Origin: JAICLV01 sp036380925
GTDB lineage: Bacteria > Actinomycetota > Actinomycetes > Acidothermales > Acidothermaceae
DNA length: 25,448 bases
NCBI GenBank assembly: GCA_036380925.1
Contig: DASVDW010000170.1
Span: 1 to 25,448 of the forward strand
Reading direction: 5' to 3'
Shown: positions 1-6,457 of the stretch, piece by piece
Numbering within the stretch: position 1 is the first letter of the stretch
Layout: each line of letters begins with the position of its first letter
Made by a program: the position numbers and the translations under genes
Notes under the pieces: model-generated
The model's input: the letters and a program-made list of their open reading frames with translations, nothing else
What the model was told of the DNA's origin: nothing
Databases searched by the model: none

Positions 1-401
1 AACCCGTGGCCTCCGACGCGAGCCGCGCGGCCTTGCGCGGCGCGGCCAAACGCGGTGGAGCCGGTGCCCGCGATGACCACGATGCCGGGGCCGCCGTCAA
101 ACGCGCCGAGCAAGGCGACCTCGGTGTCATCGGCCACCGCCACGTCAACTCCGGTCGCCGCGCGGAGTTTGTCTTGCAGCGCGCGGCCTTCCGCCACGCC
201 GCGCAAGCCCGCCAGGCCAAGACCCGCCGCCGTGGCGCCGGACTCCTTGATGAGCAGCACCAGCCGCTCGAACGCGTCATCGTGCAGCAAGAGGTTGAGC
301 GGACCGTCCTCGAACCGAGCCACGACCGCGCCGTCACTCACGAGCACCGCGCGGGTGCCGGTGCCCCCGGCGTCGACGCCGAGAATCCGTGGGAGGCTCA
401 C
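1..401 (-). CDS. BadF/BadG-type N-acetylglucosamine kinase-like protein (3' part outside window)
   Basis: This is the N-terminal part of a sugar kinase of the BadF/BadG/BcrA/BcrD ATPase (NAGK-like) family. The frame stays open to the window edge, so the C-terminus is missing. Near the N-terminus it has the phosphate-1 motif GVDAGGTGTR, and near the edge it has VIAGTGSTAFGR followed by GGHG, as in NAGK-type ASKHA kinases. I chose the GTG at 401 because AGGAG lies 6 bases upstream and the phosphate-1 motif begins about 8 residues in. The family phosphorylates N-acetylglucosamine or related amino sugars in the cytoplasm. The gene follows dasC on the same strand after a 91-base gap. That gap holds its own DasR-like operator, so it is probably controlled with the uptake genes but can be transcribed separately. 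The substrate is inferred from family and context. Confidence 0.85.
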   Translation of the reverse strand, partial: MSLPRILGVDAGGTGTRAVLVSDGAVVARFEDGPLNLLLHDDAFERLVLLIKESGATAAGLGLAGLRGVAEGRALQDKLRAATGVDVAVADDTEVALLGAFDGGPGIVVIAGTGSTAFGRAAQGRAARVGGHG

Positions 402-440
402 CAGTGTCTCCTGCCGCTGCTGGTCGGGCTACTCGGTGTA

Positions 441-456
441 ACAGGTCTAGACCTCT
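441..456. promoter_or_regulatory. DasR-responsive element (dre) upstream of the kinase gene
   Basis: ACAGGTCTAGACCTCT matches the known DasR consensus AGTGGTCTAGACCACT at 13 of 16 positions, with a perfect 10-base palindromic core GGTCTAGACC at 444-453. It sits 40 bases upstream of the kinase GTG start, in the gap after dasC. DasR binding here would tie the kinase to amino-sugar availability. Confidence 0.8.
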
Positions 457-492
457 TGGTAGTCAGCCAAGGTAGCACAGACCGACCCAGCG

Positions 493-1392
493 TCAGCCCT
501 TGACCGCGCCGGCTGTCAACCCGGTGGCCACGAACCGCTGCACGCTCATGAACAAGATGACAATCGGAATCGCGAGCATGGTGGCGCCCGCCATCAGGCC
601 GCCCCAGTCGATCTGCTGCTGGGTGATGAACGACGCGAGCCAGACGCTCGCCGTCCACTTGTCGTTGTTTTGCATGATGATGTAGGCGAAGACGAACTCG
701 TTCCAGGCCTGAATGAAGGCGAAGATGGAGGTTGCGATCAGGCCCGGCGCGATCAGCGGGAACGTCACCCGCATGAAGGCGCCGGTGCGGGTGCAGCCGT
801 CAATCATCGCGGCGTCTTCGAGATCCTTCGGGATGTTCGCCACGAAGCCGCGAAGCGTCCAGACGCAGAACGGCAGGATCACCGCCATATATGTCAGGCA
901 GAGGCCGAGCAGCTTGTTCTGCAGATGCGCGTGGCTCAACATGACGAATAACGGGATGATGAGCGCCGTCTGCGGAATCATCTGGATGCCGATGATGATG
1001 GCGATATACGCCCGCCTGCCGCGGAATCGGCTGCGCGCGACCGCGACCGCCGCGAAGAACGCCACCGCGATCGAGACCACGACGACGATCGAGACGACGA
1101 TCGCGCTGTTCTTCAGGCTGCTCAGGAAGAAGTCCTTGTTCCACGCCGAGACGTAATGCTGCAGCGTCCCTGGCACGGGGAACCACTCGGGCGTCGCCTT
1201 GTTCATGTCGAGCCCACGCTTGAAAGACGTGGAGACCGCCCAGTACACCGGAAAGACCATCACGAGAATGACGAGCACGCCGATGACGTTGGCGATCAGG
1301 CTGCCGTGCTTGCTCTTGACGCCGCCGGCTCTCTTGCCGCGGACAGCCGGTTTGCGAACCGCCCGCTCGCCCCGTGCCGATATCGCGCTCAC
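493..1392 (-). CDS. dasC: Amino-sugar (chitobiose-type) ABC transporter permease DasC
   Basis: This is an inner-membrane permease of the carbohydrate CUT1 family (MalG-like), 299 residues. It has a hydrophilic, basic N-terminus, then a first membrane segment (ANVIGVLVILVMVFPVYW) and about six membrane segments in all. The EAA loop that contacts the ATPase is present (KDLEDAAMIDGCTRTGAFMR). The start is a GTG overlapping the dasB stop codon by 4 bases (GTGA), which fits translational coupling. The frame stays open further upstream inside dasB, but that extension does not look like permease sequence. With DasB it would form the channel for N,N'-diacetylchitobiose or GlcNAc oligomers. No ATPase gene is present here. 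In Streptomyces the Das system uses the shared ATPase MsiK encoded elsewhere, and the same is likely here. Assignment rests on family features and the neighbouring DasR. Confidence 0.88.
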   Translation of the reverse strand: MSAISARGERAVRKPAVRGKRAGGVKSKHGSLIANVIGVLVILVMVFPVYWAVSTSFKRGLDMNKATPEWFPVPGTLQHYVSAWNKDFFLSSLKNSAIVVSIVVVVSIAVAFFAAVAVARSRFRGRRAYIAIIIGIQMIPQTALIIPLFVMLSHAHLQNKLLGLCLTYMAVILPFCVWTLRGFVANIPKDLEDAAMIDGCTRTGAFMRVTFPLIAPGLIATSIFAFIQAWNEFVFAYIIMQNNDKWTASVWLASFITQQQIDWGGLMAGATMLAIPIVILFMSVQRFVATGLTAGAVKG

Positions 1393-2381
1393 TGGTCCTC
1401 GCTGATTCTGATCAGTTGCCTGATGTAGAAGATGGAGACGAAAGCCATGATCAACAGCGTGATGATGGCGAGCGCCGAACCATAGCCGTAGTCGTGTGCC
1501 TTGAACGACGTCACAAACGAGAAGATCGAAATCAGGAAGTACCAAGGCTCAGGGCGGTTGTCGCGCAGGATGTAGACCTGGGTGAAGACCTGGAAATCCC
1601 AAATGATCGACAGGCTCGTCAAGATGACCAGGATGGGCCGCAGTATTGGCAGCATGACGTTGCGGAAGACCTGCAACGGCGAGGCGCCGTCGACCCGCGC
1701 GGCCTCGACGAGTTCCTCTGGCACCTGAGTCAGCGCCGCGTGCATGGTGATCGCGATGAACGGGATGGCGCCCCAGACGACGACGAACGTCACGACCATG
1801 AATCCTTGCCACGGCTGCGTGTACCAGCTGTGGTGCAGGAAGTGTCCGAGATGCAGCTTCGTCAAAACGTAGTTGACGACGCCGAACTCCTGGTCGAACA
1901 ACCAGTTCCAAATCGTGAGGCCGACCAACTGGGGTGTGGCCCAGACGAAAATGAGGACCGCGGTCAACATAAGTCGAATCGACTTCGCCACCCGGCCCAT
2001 GAGCACCGCGATCGCGGTGCCGATGATCAGTGTCGCGGCGACGTTGACCGCGGTGAAGATGGCCGTGCGCTGGAGCGTGCTCCAAAACTGAGGGTCGTGA
2101 AAGGCCTTGCTGAAGTTGGCGAAGCCGACCCACTCCGGAGCCTTGCCTGCCTTCGGGTGCGACATGTGCAGGATCTGCGGCAGGCCGAACTTCTGGAAGG
2201 CCAAGACGAACAGGTTGTACAGCGGCCAGGCCAAGATGACGCCGATCACCGCCAGCGACGGCAGGATCAGCAGGTACGGGCCGCCCCGCTTCGCGACCCG
2301 GCTGGCCACCGACTGCCGGCGGCCAGCCGTGGGCCGCTGCCGAGACGGCGACTCAAGCGTCGGGGTCCCGGCAGCGGCCAT
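1389..2381 (-). CDS. dasB: Amino-sugar (chitobiose-type) ABC transporter permease DasB
   Basis: This is a MalF-like CUT1 permease of 330 residues. A Ser/Arg-rich cytoplasmic N-terminus is followed by a first membrane segment (YLLILPSLAVIGVILAWPLY) and further hydrophobic segments. A cytoplasmic EAA loop is clear (EELVEAARVDGASPLQVFRN). The ATG at 2381 has AAGGAG 6 bases upstream. It lies 46 bases after the dasA stop and overlaps dasC by 4 bases, so dasA-dasB-dasC read as one operon. Its role is to form half of the membrane channel that receives sugar from DasA. Substrate assignment comes from synteny with the Streptomyces dasR-dasABC locus. A general oligosaccharide permease is the fallback reading. 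Confidence 0.88.
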   Translation of the reverse strand: MAAAGTPTLESPSRQRPTAGRRQSVASRVAKRGGPYLLILPSLAVIGVILAWPLYNLFVLAFQKFGLPQILHMSHPKAGKAPEWVGFANFSKAFHDPQFWSTLQRTAIFTAVNVAATLIIGTAIAVLMGRVAKSIRLMLTAVLIFVWATPQLVGLTIWNWLFDQEFGVVNYVLTKLHLGHFLHHSWYTQPWQGFMVVTFVVVWGAIPFIAITMHAALTQVPEELVEAARVDGASPLQVFRNVMLPILRPILVILTSLSIIWDFQVFTQVYILRDNRPEPWYFLISIFSFVTSFKAHDYGYGSALAIITLLIMAFVSIFYIRQLIRISEDQ

Positions 2382-2427
2382 GGCGTGCTCCTTGCGTGCG
2401 TGCGGTGCTGCGGACAGCCGTAGCTAA

Positions 2428-3798
2428 TCAGCTGCCATTGAGGATTTTGTTGATTTGCTGGTCGGCCGCCTTGGTCGCGTCGGCGATCGACTGCTTGCCG
2501 GTCATGATGTTCGCCAGCATCGTCTGCAGGACGTTCTGGCTCTCGACGTCCGCCCAGTTGGGGGCGGTCGGGACGAACCAACTCTCCTGCGCCGCCTTCG
2601 CGAACGGGCTGTCACCGAGCAGGCTCAACAGCGACGTGGTGTTCGGGATCACCTTCGCGTCGTTCACCAAGGCGGTCATGCCGTCCTTGCCGGTGAAGTC
2701 GTTGATCCACTCCTCGGCCCACGCCACGTGCTCGCTCGCCGCCGGGATGACCAGGTCGGAGCCGCCCAGGAAGCTCGGCAGCGGCTTGGCCGCGTCCTTG
2801 CCGGGCAGCGGGAACGCCGCCACCTTGTCGGCGAGGTCGGGGTTGCCGCCCTTGTCCTTGGCAGCGGTGACCGAGCCGACTTCCCAGCCGTTGCCGTAGA
2901 TCATCGCGACGTTGCCCTGCGCCATGACGCTGTCCTGCTTGCTCTCGTCGCCGTCCTTCGGCGCCTTGCTCAGGTCGTCGACCAGGCTCTTGAGCTCGGT
3001 GAGGCCGGCCTGCGCCTCCGGCGACTCCAGATTCGCGGTCCACTTGCCGCCGTCGCCGGTGGCGATGTTGCCGCCGTAGCCGTAGACGAACGACATCGCG
3101 CCGTACCAGTTCTTGCCCGGCCAGTACAGCGCCGAGAAGTTCGGGTTGCTGCCGTACTTCGCCTTGAGCTTCTCGCCGTCCGCCTTCAGCTCGTCAAGCG
3201 TGGTCGGCGGCGCGCTGATGCCGACGGCCTGGAACATGTCGGTGCGGTAGATGACGCCGCGGGCTCCGGCGTAGTACGGCACGCCGAAGACCTTGCCCTG
3301 GTAGGTGACCGAGTCCGACAAACCCTTGAGCCAGCTGTCGGAGGTGTCGAACTTCGACTTGTCGTTGGTCAGGTCGGCGAGGGCGCCGGTGGCCATGTAC
3401 TTCGTCGTCTCGGTGTTGCCGAGCTCCACGACGTCCGGTGGCGTGGCGGCGAGCGCGGCGTCCAGCTTGGTGAGGTGGTCGCCCCAGGTCTGGTACTGCA
3501 CGTCCACCTTCACGTTCGGGTACTTCTTGTTGAACGCGTCGGTCGCCGCCTGCACCTCCTTCGGCCAGCCGTTTTGCGCGTCGGTCATCAGCCAGACCGT
3601 GAGCGTCCCGCTCGCGGAGGCGTCGCCGCCGCCGCTCGAGCCGCCGCTCGAGCCGCCGCTCGACGGGGACGCCGACGTCGCGGGGGTTGACGAGCCGGTC
3701 GGGCCCGACGTGTTTCCCGCGTTCGATTTGCTGCTGCTGCACCCTGCGACAGCCAGTGCCGCGGTCAGCCCCACCGCGGCCAGGATCCGAGCTTTCAC
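2428..3798 (-). CDS. dasA: Sugar-binding lipoprotein DasA of the ABC transporter
   Basis: This is an extracellular solute-binding protein of 456 residues, family 1 (MalE-like). It starts with a lipoprotein signal peptide: a charged start, a hydrophobic stretch and a lipobox AVAGC with the lipidated Cys at residue 20. A low-complexity Ser/Gly/Pro/Thr linker follows to about residue 65, and then the binding domain begins with GTLTVWLMTDAQNGWPKE. The GTG start at 3798 is preceded by an excellent AAGGAGG at 3805-3811. It is the first gene of dasABC, divergent from dasR, with two DasR-like operators at its promoter. In Streptomyces, DasA binds N,N'-diacetylchitobiose and longer chito-oligomers. 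The same ligand is likely here because of the regulator and neighbours, but it is not proven by the sequence. Confidence 0.88.
   Translation of the reverse strand: MKARILAAVGLTAALAVAGCSSSKSNAGNTSGPTGSSTPATSASPSSGGSSGGSSGGGDASASGTLTVWLMTDAQNGWPKEVQAATDAFNKKYPNVKVDVQYQTWGDHLTKLDAALAATPPDVVELGNTETTKYMATGALADLTNDKSKFDTSDSWLKGLSDSVTYQGKVFGVPYYAGARGVIYRTDMFQAVGISAPPTTLDELKADGEKLKAKYGSNPNFSALYWPGKNWYGAMSFVYGYGGNIATGDGGKWTANLESPEAQAGLTELKSLVDDLSKAPKDGDESKQDSVMAQGNVAMIYGNGWEVGSVTAAKDKGGNPDLADKVAAFPLPGKDAAKPLPSFLGGSDLVIPAASEHVAWAEEWINDFTGKDGMTALVNDAKVIPNTTSLLSLLGDSPFAKAAQESWFVPTAPNWADVESQNVLQTMLANIMTGKQSIADATKAADQQINKILNGS
3628..3663. repeat. Three tandem 12-base repeats in the DasA linker
   Basis: GCCGCCGCTCGA is repeated three times without mismatch. 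Read on the minus strand it encodes SSGG three times in the flexible linker between the lipid anchor and the binding domain. Such in-frame repeats can change length by slippage without breaking the gene. Confidence 0.9.
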
Positions 3799-3852
3799 GC
3801 GCGTCCTCCTTGAAGATCACCGTCGGCCGAGCATGCCCGGGACTCGGCGTCG

Positions 3853-3868
3853 ATTGGTTTAGACCAAT
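3853..3868. promoter_or_regulatory. dre operator, proximal to dasA
   Basis: ATTGGTTTAGACCAAT has perfect 6-base arms (ATTGGT/ACCAAT) around TTAG and fits the DasR consensus core TGGTCTAGACCA with one central change. It lies just downstream of the predicted dasA -10, about where transcription would start, so bound DasR would block initiation or clearance. Confidence 0.75.
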
Positions 3869-3872
3869 GGCG

Positions 3873-3901
3873 AGGCTGGCATAGACCACTAGGGGTGTCA
3901 A
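3873..3901 (-). promoter_or_regulatory. Predicted dasA promoter
   Basis: On the minus strand a perfect -35 box TTGACA (3896-3901) is followed after 17 bases by CAGCCT (3873-3878), which keeps the important A2 and T6 of a -10 box. A dre site (3875-3890) fills the spacer and overlaps the -10, and a second lies at the likely start site. This is the geometry of a repressed promoter. The -10 is weak and inferred. Confidence 0.55.
3875..3890. promoter_or_regulatory. dre operator between dasA -35 and -10
   Basis: GCTGGCATAGACCACT matches the DasR consensus at 12 of 16 positions. The right half-site TAGACCACT is perfect and the left half is degenerate. It lies 6 bases from the neighbouring dre at 3853-3868, so the two could bind DasR together. 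Confidence 0.65.
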
Positions 3902-3961
3902 GAGGCTGTCGAGCGCAGCTTCGATGTCGTGTCGCAACTGTGATGTGGCGGCCGGCGCCAT

Positions 3962-3977
3962 ACTGGTCTAGACCGGC
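3962..3977. promoter_or_regulatory. dre operator upstream of dasR
   Basis: ACTGGTCTAGACCGGC contains the perfect palindromic core GGTCTAGACC (3965-3974) and matches the DasR consensus at 12 of 16 positions. It lies 82 bases before the chosen dasR start. A -10-like TACGCT is at 4019-4024. The site suggests that DasR controls its own gene. Confidence 0.75.
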
Positions 3978-4059
3978 GCCGCGAAGCGAGCCGGCTGGTC
4001 TCCGGGCGGCCGGTCTCGTACGCTCGTCCCCGACCACGACCGAAAGTGACGGCGACAAA

Positions 4060-4824
4060 GTGACGGCTACCTCTTCGTCCGCGGCCGCCGAGGAAGCGGG
4101 CTTCGGCGAACCGCGCGTGCCCAAGTACTACCGGCTGAAGCGGCATTTGCTCGAGATGACGCAAACGCTGCCGCCGGGGAGTCCGGTGCCACCGGAGCGA
4201 ACGCTCAGCGTCGAGTTCGGCACGTCTCGCACGACGGTGCGCCAAGCGCTGCAAGAGCTCGTCGTCGAAGGCCGGCTCGAGCGCATCCAAGGAAAGGGGA
4301 CGTTCGTCGCGAAGCCGAAGGTCGCCCAGGCGCTTCGGCTCACCAGCTACACCGAGGACATGCGCGCGCAAGGGCTTGAACCGACGTCCAAGCTGCTCGA
4401 CGTCGGCTACATCGTCGCCGACGACACGCTCGCCGAGAAGCTGGCCATCAAACCGCGCACCCGCGTCGTCCGGATTGAGCGTCTGCGGTTGGCGAACGGT
4501 GAGCCGATGGCGATCGAGACAACCCATCTCGCCGCGCAGCGGTTTCCCGGCTTGCGGCGCAACCTGGCGAAGTCGCATTCGCTGTACGCGGTGCTCGACG
4601 AGAAGTACAGCGTGCGGCTGCGCGAGGCCGAAGAGACCATCGAGACCGTGCCGGCGCCACCACGAGAGGCGCATCTGCTCGGCACCGACGTCGGCTTGCC
4701 CCTTCTGCTGCTGTCGCGGCACAGCATCGGCGAGGACGGCCAGCCGGTGGAGTACGTGCGATCGGTGTATCGCGGCGACCGGTACAAGTTCGTCGCGCGC
4801 CTGCAGCGCCCGACGCCCAGCTGA
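4060..4824 (+). CDS. dasR: GntR/HutC-family regulator DasR
   Basis: This is a 254-residue transcription factor with an N-terminal winged helix-turn-helix (about residues 20-88) and a C-terminal UTRA effector domain (about 95-245). The DNA-binding part (VPKYYRLKRHLLEM, PPERTLSVEFGTSRTTVRQA, RLERIQGKGTFVAKPKV) is almost the same as I remember for Streptomyces DasR. So is the UTRA part (LTSYTEDMRAQGLEPTS, ANGEPMAIETTHL, VRSVYRGDRYKFVARL). DasR represses amino-sugar uptake and metabolism genes and is released by glucosamine-6-phosphate and related sugar phosphates. I chose the GTG at 4060 because it gives 254 residues, the usual DasR length, although its ribosome binding site is poor. The frame is open back to 3895, but that stretch would overlap the dre site. 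It is divergent from dasA, as in Streptomyces. Confidence 0.93.
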   Translation: MTATSSSAAAEEAGFGEPRVPKYYRLKRHLLEMTQTLPPGSPVPPERTLSVEFGTSRTTVRQALQELVVEGRLERIQGKGTFVAKPKVAQALRLTSYTEDMRAQGLEPTSKLLDVGYIVADDTLAEKLAIKPRTRVVRIERLRLANGEPMAIETTHLAAQRFPGLRRNLAKSHSLYAVLDEKYSVRLREAEETIETVPAPPREAHLLGTDVGLPLLLLSRHSIGEDGQPVEYVRSVYRGDRYKFVARLQRPTPS

Positions 4825-4833
4825 CGCCGGGCC

Positions 4834-4930
4834 TCCCGGGTTGATCACGTTTTGGACGTGTACCTGCCCCAGGACAGGCCTGTGGAGGTGTCCAGGGACC
4901 CGTACACGTCCTTAACGTGATCAACCGGGA
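4834..4930. repeat. Long imperfect inverted repeat between convergent dasR and pilT
   Basis: The left arm (4834-4863) and right arm (4902-4930) pair over 27 of 29 positions, with one bulged G and two T/T mismatches. Each arm contains TTGATCACGTT and GGACGTGTAC. The 38-base top holds a second stem, CCCAGGACA (4868-4876) with TGTCCAGGG (4889-4897), and the palindrome ACAGGCCTGT. It begins 10 bases after the dasR stop and ends 16 bases before the pilT stop, so it could stop transcription from both sides. It lacks a clear T-tract. It might instead be a small palindromic intergenic repeat. Confidence 0.85.
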
Positions 4931-4945
4931 GCCGGTTGAGTTGGG

Positions 4946-6031
4946 TTAGGCGACCAGGCCCAGCCGGCGGAGTTCGACGGTGAGGTCGTGCGGGTTGGTC
5001 GACGCGCCCATCGCCGCCTCGAGCGTCACCGCGCCGTCCCGGATCAGCGCCACCAGGTGCTGGTCGAACGTCTGCATGCCGTAGTAGGCGCCCTCGGCGA
5101 TGAGGTCGTTCATCAGCGCGGTCTTGTCCGGCTCGCTGATGGCCTCGGCGATGCGGCCAGTGTTGATGCAAACCTCCATCGCCACGCACCTGCCTTCGCC
5201 GTCCGCCCGGGGGACGAGCCGCTGGCAGACGATGCCGCGCAACGCGCTCGCCAGCGACAGCCGCACCTGCTTTTGCTCGTGCGGGGGGAAGAAGTCGATG
5301 ACCCGGTTGACCGTCTCTTGCGCGTCGGTGGTGTGCAGCGTCGACATGACGAAGTGACCTGTCTCGGCGGCGGCCAGCGCGGCCTTGACCGTCTCCTGGT
5401 CGCGCATCTCACCGACCAGGATGACGTCGGGGTCTTGCCGCATCGCGGCGCGCAGCGCGGTCGAGAAATCCTCGGTGTCCACCCGCACTTCGCGCTGGTT
5501 GATCATCGACAGCTTGTCGAAGTGCAGCACCTCGATGGGGTCCTCGACCGTCACGATGTGCACTTCGCGGTTGTTGTTGATGTGGTCGATCATCCCGGCC
5601 AGGGTGGTCGACTTGCCCACACCGGTCGGGCCGGTCACCAGCACCAGGCCGCGCGGCTCCAGCGCGAGCGAAGACAGGATCGGCGGCAGTCCGAGTTCCT
5701 CCAGCGGGATCGCGCCGACGCTCACCCGTCGAAACACCAGGCCGGCCGAGCCGCGGGAGCGGAACGCGTTGACGCGGAACCGTCCGACGCCGGGCAGCGA
5801 GAAGGCGAAGTCCGCCTCGTTCGTGCGGGCGAACTGGTCGATGAGGTCGGCGCGCATGACCTCGCCGACCATTCGCTCGGTGTCGGCGGCGTTCAGGTCG
5901 GCGGTCTGCAGCTTGCGCAACCGGCCGTCGATGCGCACCCGTGGCGGGGACCCGACCTTGCAGTGCAGGTCGGAGCCACCCGACTCGACCAAGGCACGCA
6001 GAAACGGCTCGATGCTAAGAGGAGCGGTCAC
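4946..6031 (-). CDS. pilT: Type IV pilus retraction ATPase PilT
   Basis: This is a 361-residue secretion ATPase of the PilT/VirB11 family that drives pilus disassembly at the cytoplasmic face. The N-terminal PAS-like domain carries the typical GGSDLHCKVGSPPRVRIDG (about 18-36). The catalytic domain has Walker A GPTGVGKST (134-142), the Asp box VTVEDPIE (160-167), Walker B DPDVILVGEMRD (200-211) and the His box TGHFVMSTLHT (224-234). The C-terminal part carries GMQTFDQHL, usual in PilT. Length and motifs are complete. The GTG start at 6031 matches family N-termini but has no good ribosome binding site. No pilin, PilB, PilC or PilM genes occur in the window, so it is isolated from the rest of the pilus machinery here. 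It faces dasR end to end. Confidence 0.92.
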   Translation of the reverse strand: MTAPLSIEPFLRALVESGGSDLHCKVGSPPRVRIDGRLRKLQTADLNAADTERMVGEVMRADLIDQFARTNEADFAFSLPGVGRFRVNAFRSRGSAGLVFRRVSVGAIPLEELGLPPILSSLALEPRGLVLVTGPTGVGKSTTLAGMIDHINNNREVHIVTVEDPIEVLHFDKLSMINQREVRVDTEDFSTALRAAMRQDPDVILVGEMRDQETVKAALAAAETGHFVMSTLHTTDAQETVNRVIDFFPPHEQKQVRLSLASALRGIVCQRLVPRADGEGRCVAMEVCINTGRIAEAISEPDKTALMNDLIAEGAYYGMQTFDQHLVALIRDGAVTLEAAMGASTNPHDLTVELRRLGLVA

Positions 6032-6098
6032 GAGGGATACTTCGGCCCTCAGGCCGCCCGGCTTGACCGCGCAGCCGCGTGAATCCGACCACCGCCGC

Positions 6099-6158
6099 GC
6101 CGCGCTACTCGATGACGGCGACGAGATCGCCGCGCTACTCGATGACGGCGATGAGATC
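6099..6158. repeat. Tandem 30-base duplication over the end of the biotin carrier gene
   Basis: Copy 6099-6128 and copy 6129-6158 are identical except at one position (C6122/T6152). Read on the minus strand, the unit covers the last codons of the biotin carrier (DLIAVIE), its TAG stop and some following bases. The distal copy repeats DLVAVIE plus stop in the same frame. The extra copy is therefore not translated unless the first stop is read through. Confidence 0.95.
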
Positions 6159-6347
6159 GCCTTCTTGGACGACGTCGCCTTCGGCGATCTTGATGCTCAC
6201 CGCTCCGGACGACTCGGCGACCACCGGGATCTCCATCTTCATGGACTCCAAGATCACCAGAGTGTCGCCGTCTTCGACCTGCTGGCCCTCGGTCACGACG
6301 ATCTTCCAGACGTTCGCCACCAATTCGGCACGGACTTCCTCGGCCAC
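6135..6347 (-). CDS. Small biotin/lipoyl-binding carrier protein (TB7.3-like BCCP)
   Basis: This is a 70-residue single biotinyl domain. The ESMKME motif places the biotinylated lysine at residue 37, flanked by the two halves of the hammerhead fold, ending GDVVQEGDLIAVIE. It carries carboxybiotin between a biotin carboxylase and a carboxyltransferase. The start is the GTG at 6347, with GGGAGG about 4 bases upstream. It lies 110 bases downstream of a biotin carboxylase gene on the same strand. The domain is whole and there is no N-terminal extension like that of E. coli AccB. It resembles the small actinobacterial biotinylated protein TB7.3, which in M. tuberculosis is encoded beside the sigH/rshA genes. 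The carboxyltransferase partner is not in the window. Confidence 0.9.
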   Translation of the reverse strand: MAEEVRAELVANVWKIVVTEGQQVEDGDTLVILESMKMEIPVVAESSGAVSIKIAEGDVVQEGDLIAVIE

Positions 6348-6364
6348 CAGGCCTCCCTTCGCTG

Positions 6365-6401
6365 CGTGATCAGCATCAAACCAGCTGCGTTCATGATCAC
6401 G
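6365..6401. repeat. Inverted repeat with CGTGATCA/TGATCACG arms
   Basis: CGTGATCA (6365-6372) and TGATCACG (6394-6401) are perfect 8-base arms around a 21-base centre. The element lies in the 110-base gap between the biotin carboxylase and biotin carrier genes. The same TGATCACG word occurs in the palindrome at 4834-4930, so both may belong to one family of intergenic repeats. A structural or attenuator role in the transcript is another option. Confidence 0.6.
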
Positions 6402-6457
6402 AAAACTGCCAGGCCACAGGGCCAGAAAAGTCTTCGCGATGCCGAGCCGGGCGCGCG

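Noticed and set aside
1374..2423. Open frame on the + strand opposite dasB
   Set aside because: The transporter on the other strand has clear membrane segments and an EAA loop, while this frame is Asp/Arg-rich without features.
2455..3690. Long open frame on the + strand, 411 codons
   Set aside because: It lies opposite dasA, has Arg/Val/Ala-rich low-complexity translation and no domain, ribosome site or membrane pattern. It is a high-GC antisense frame.
3895..4059. N-terminal extension of dasR
   Set aside because: The extension would be translated through the dre operator region and has no DasR similarity. The GTG at 4060 gives the usual family length.
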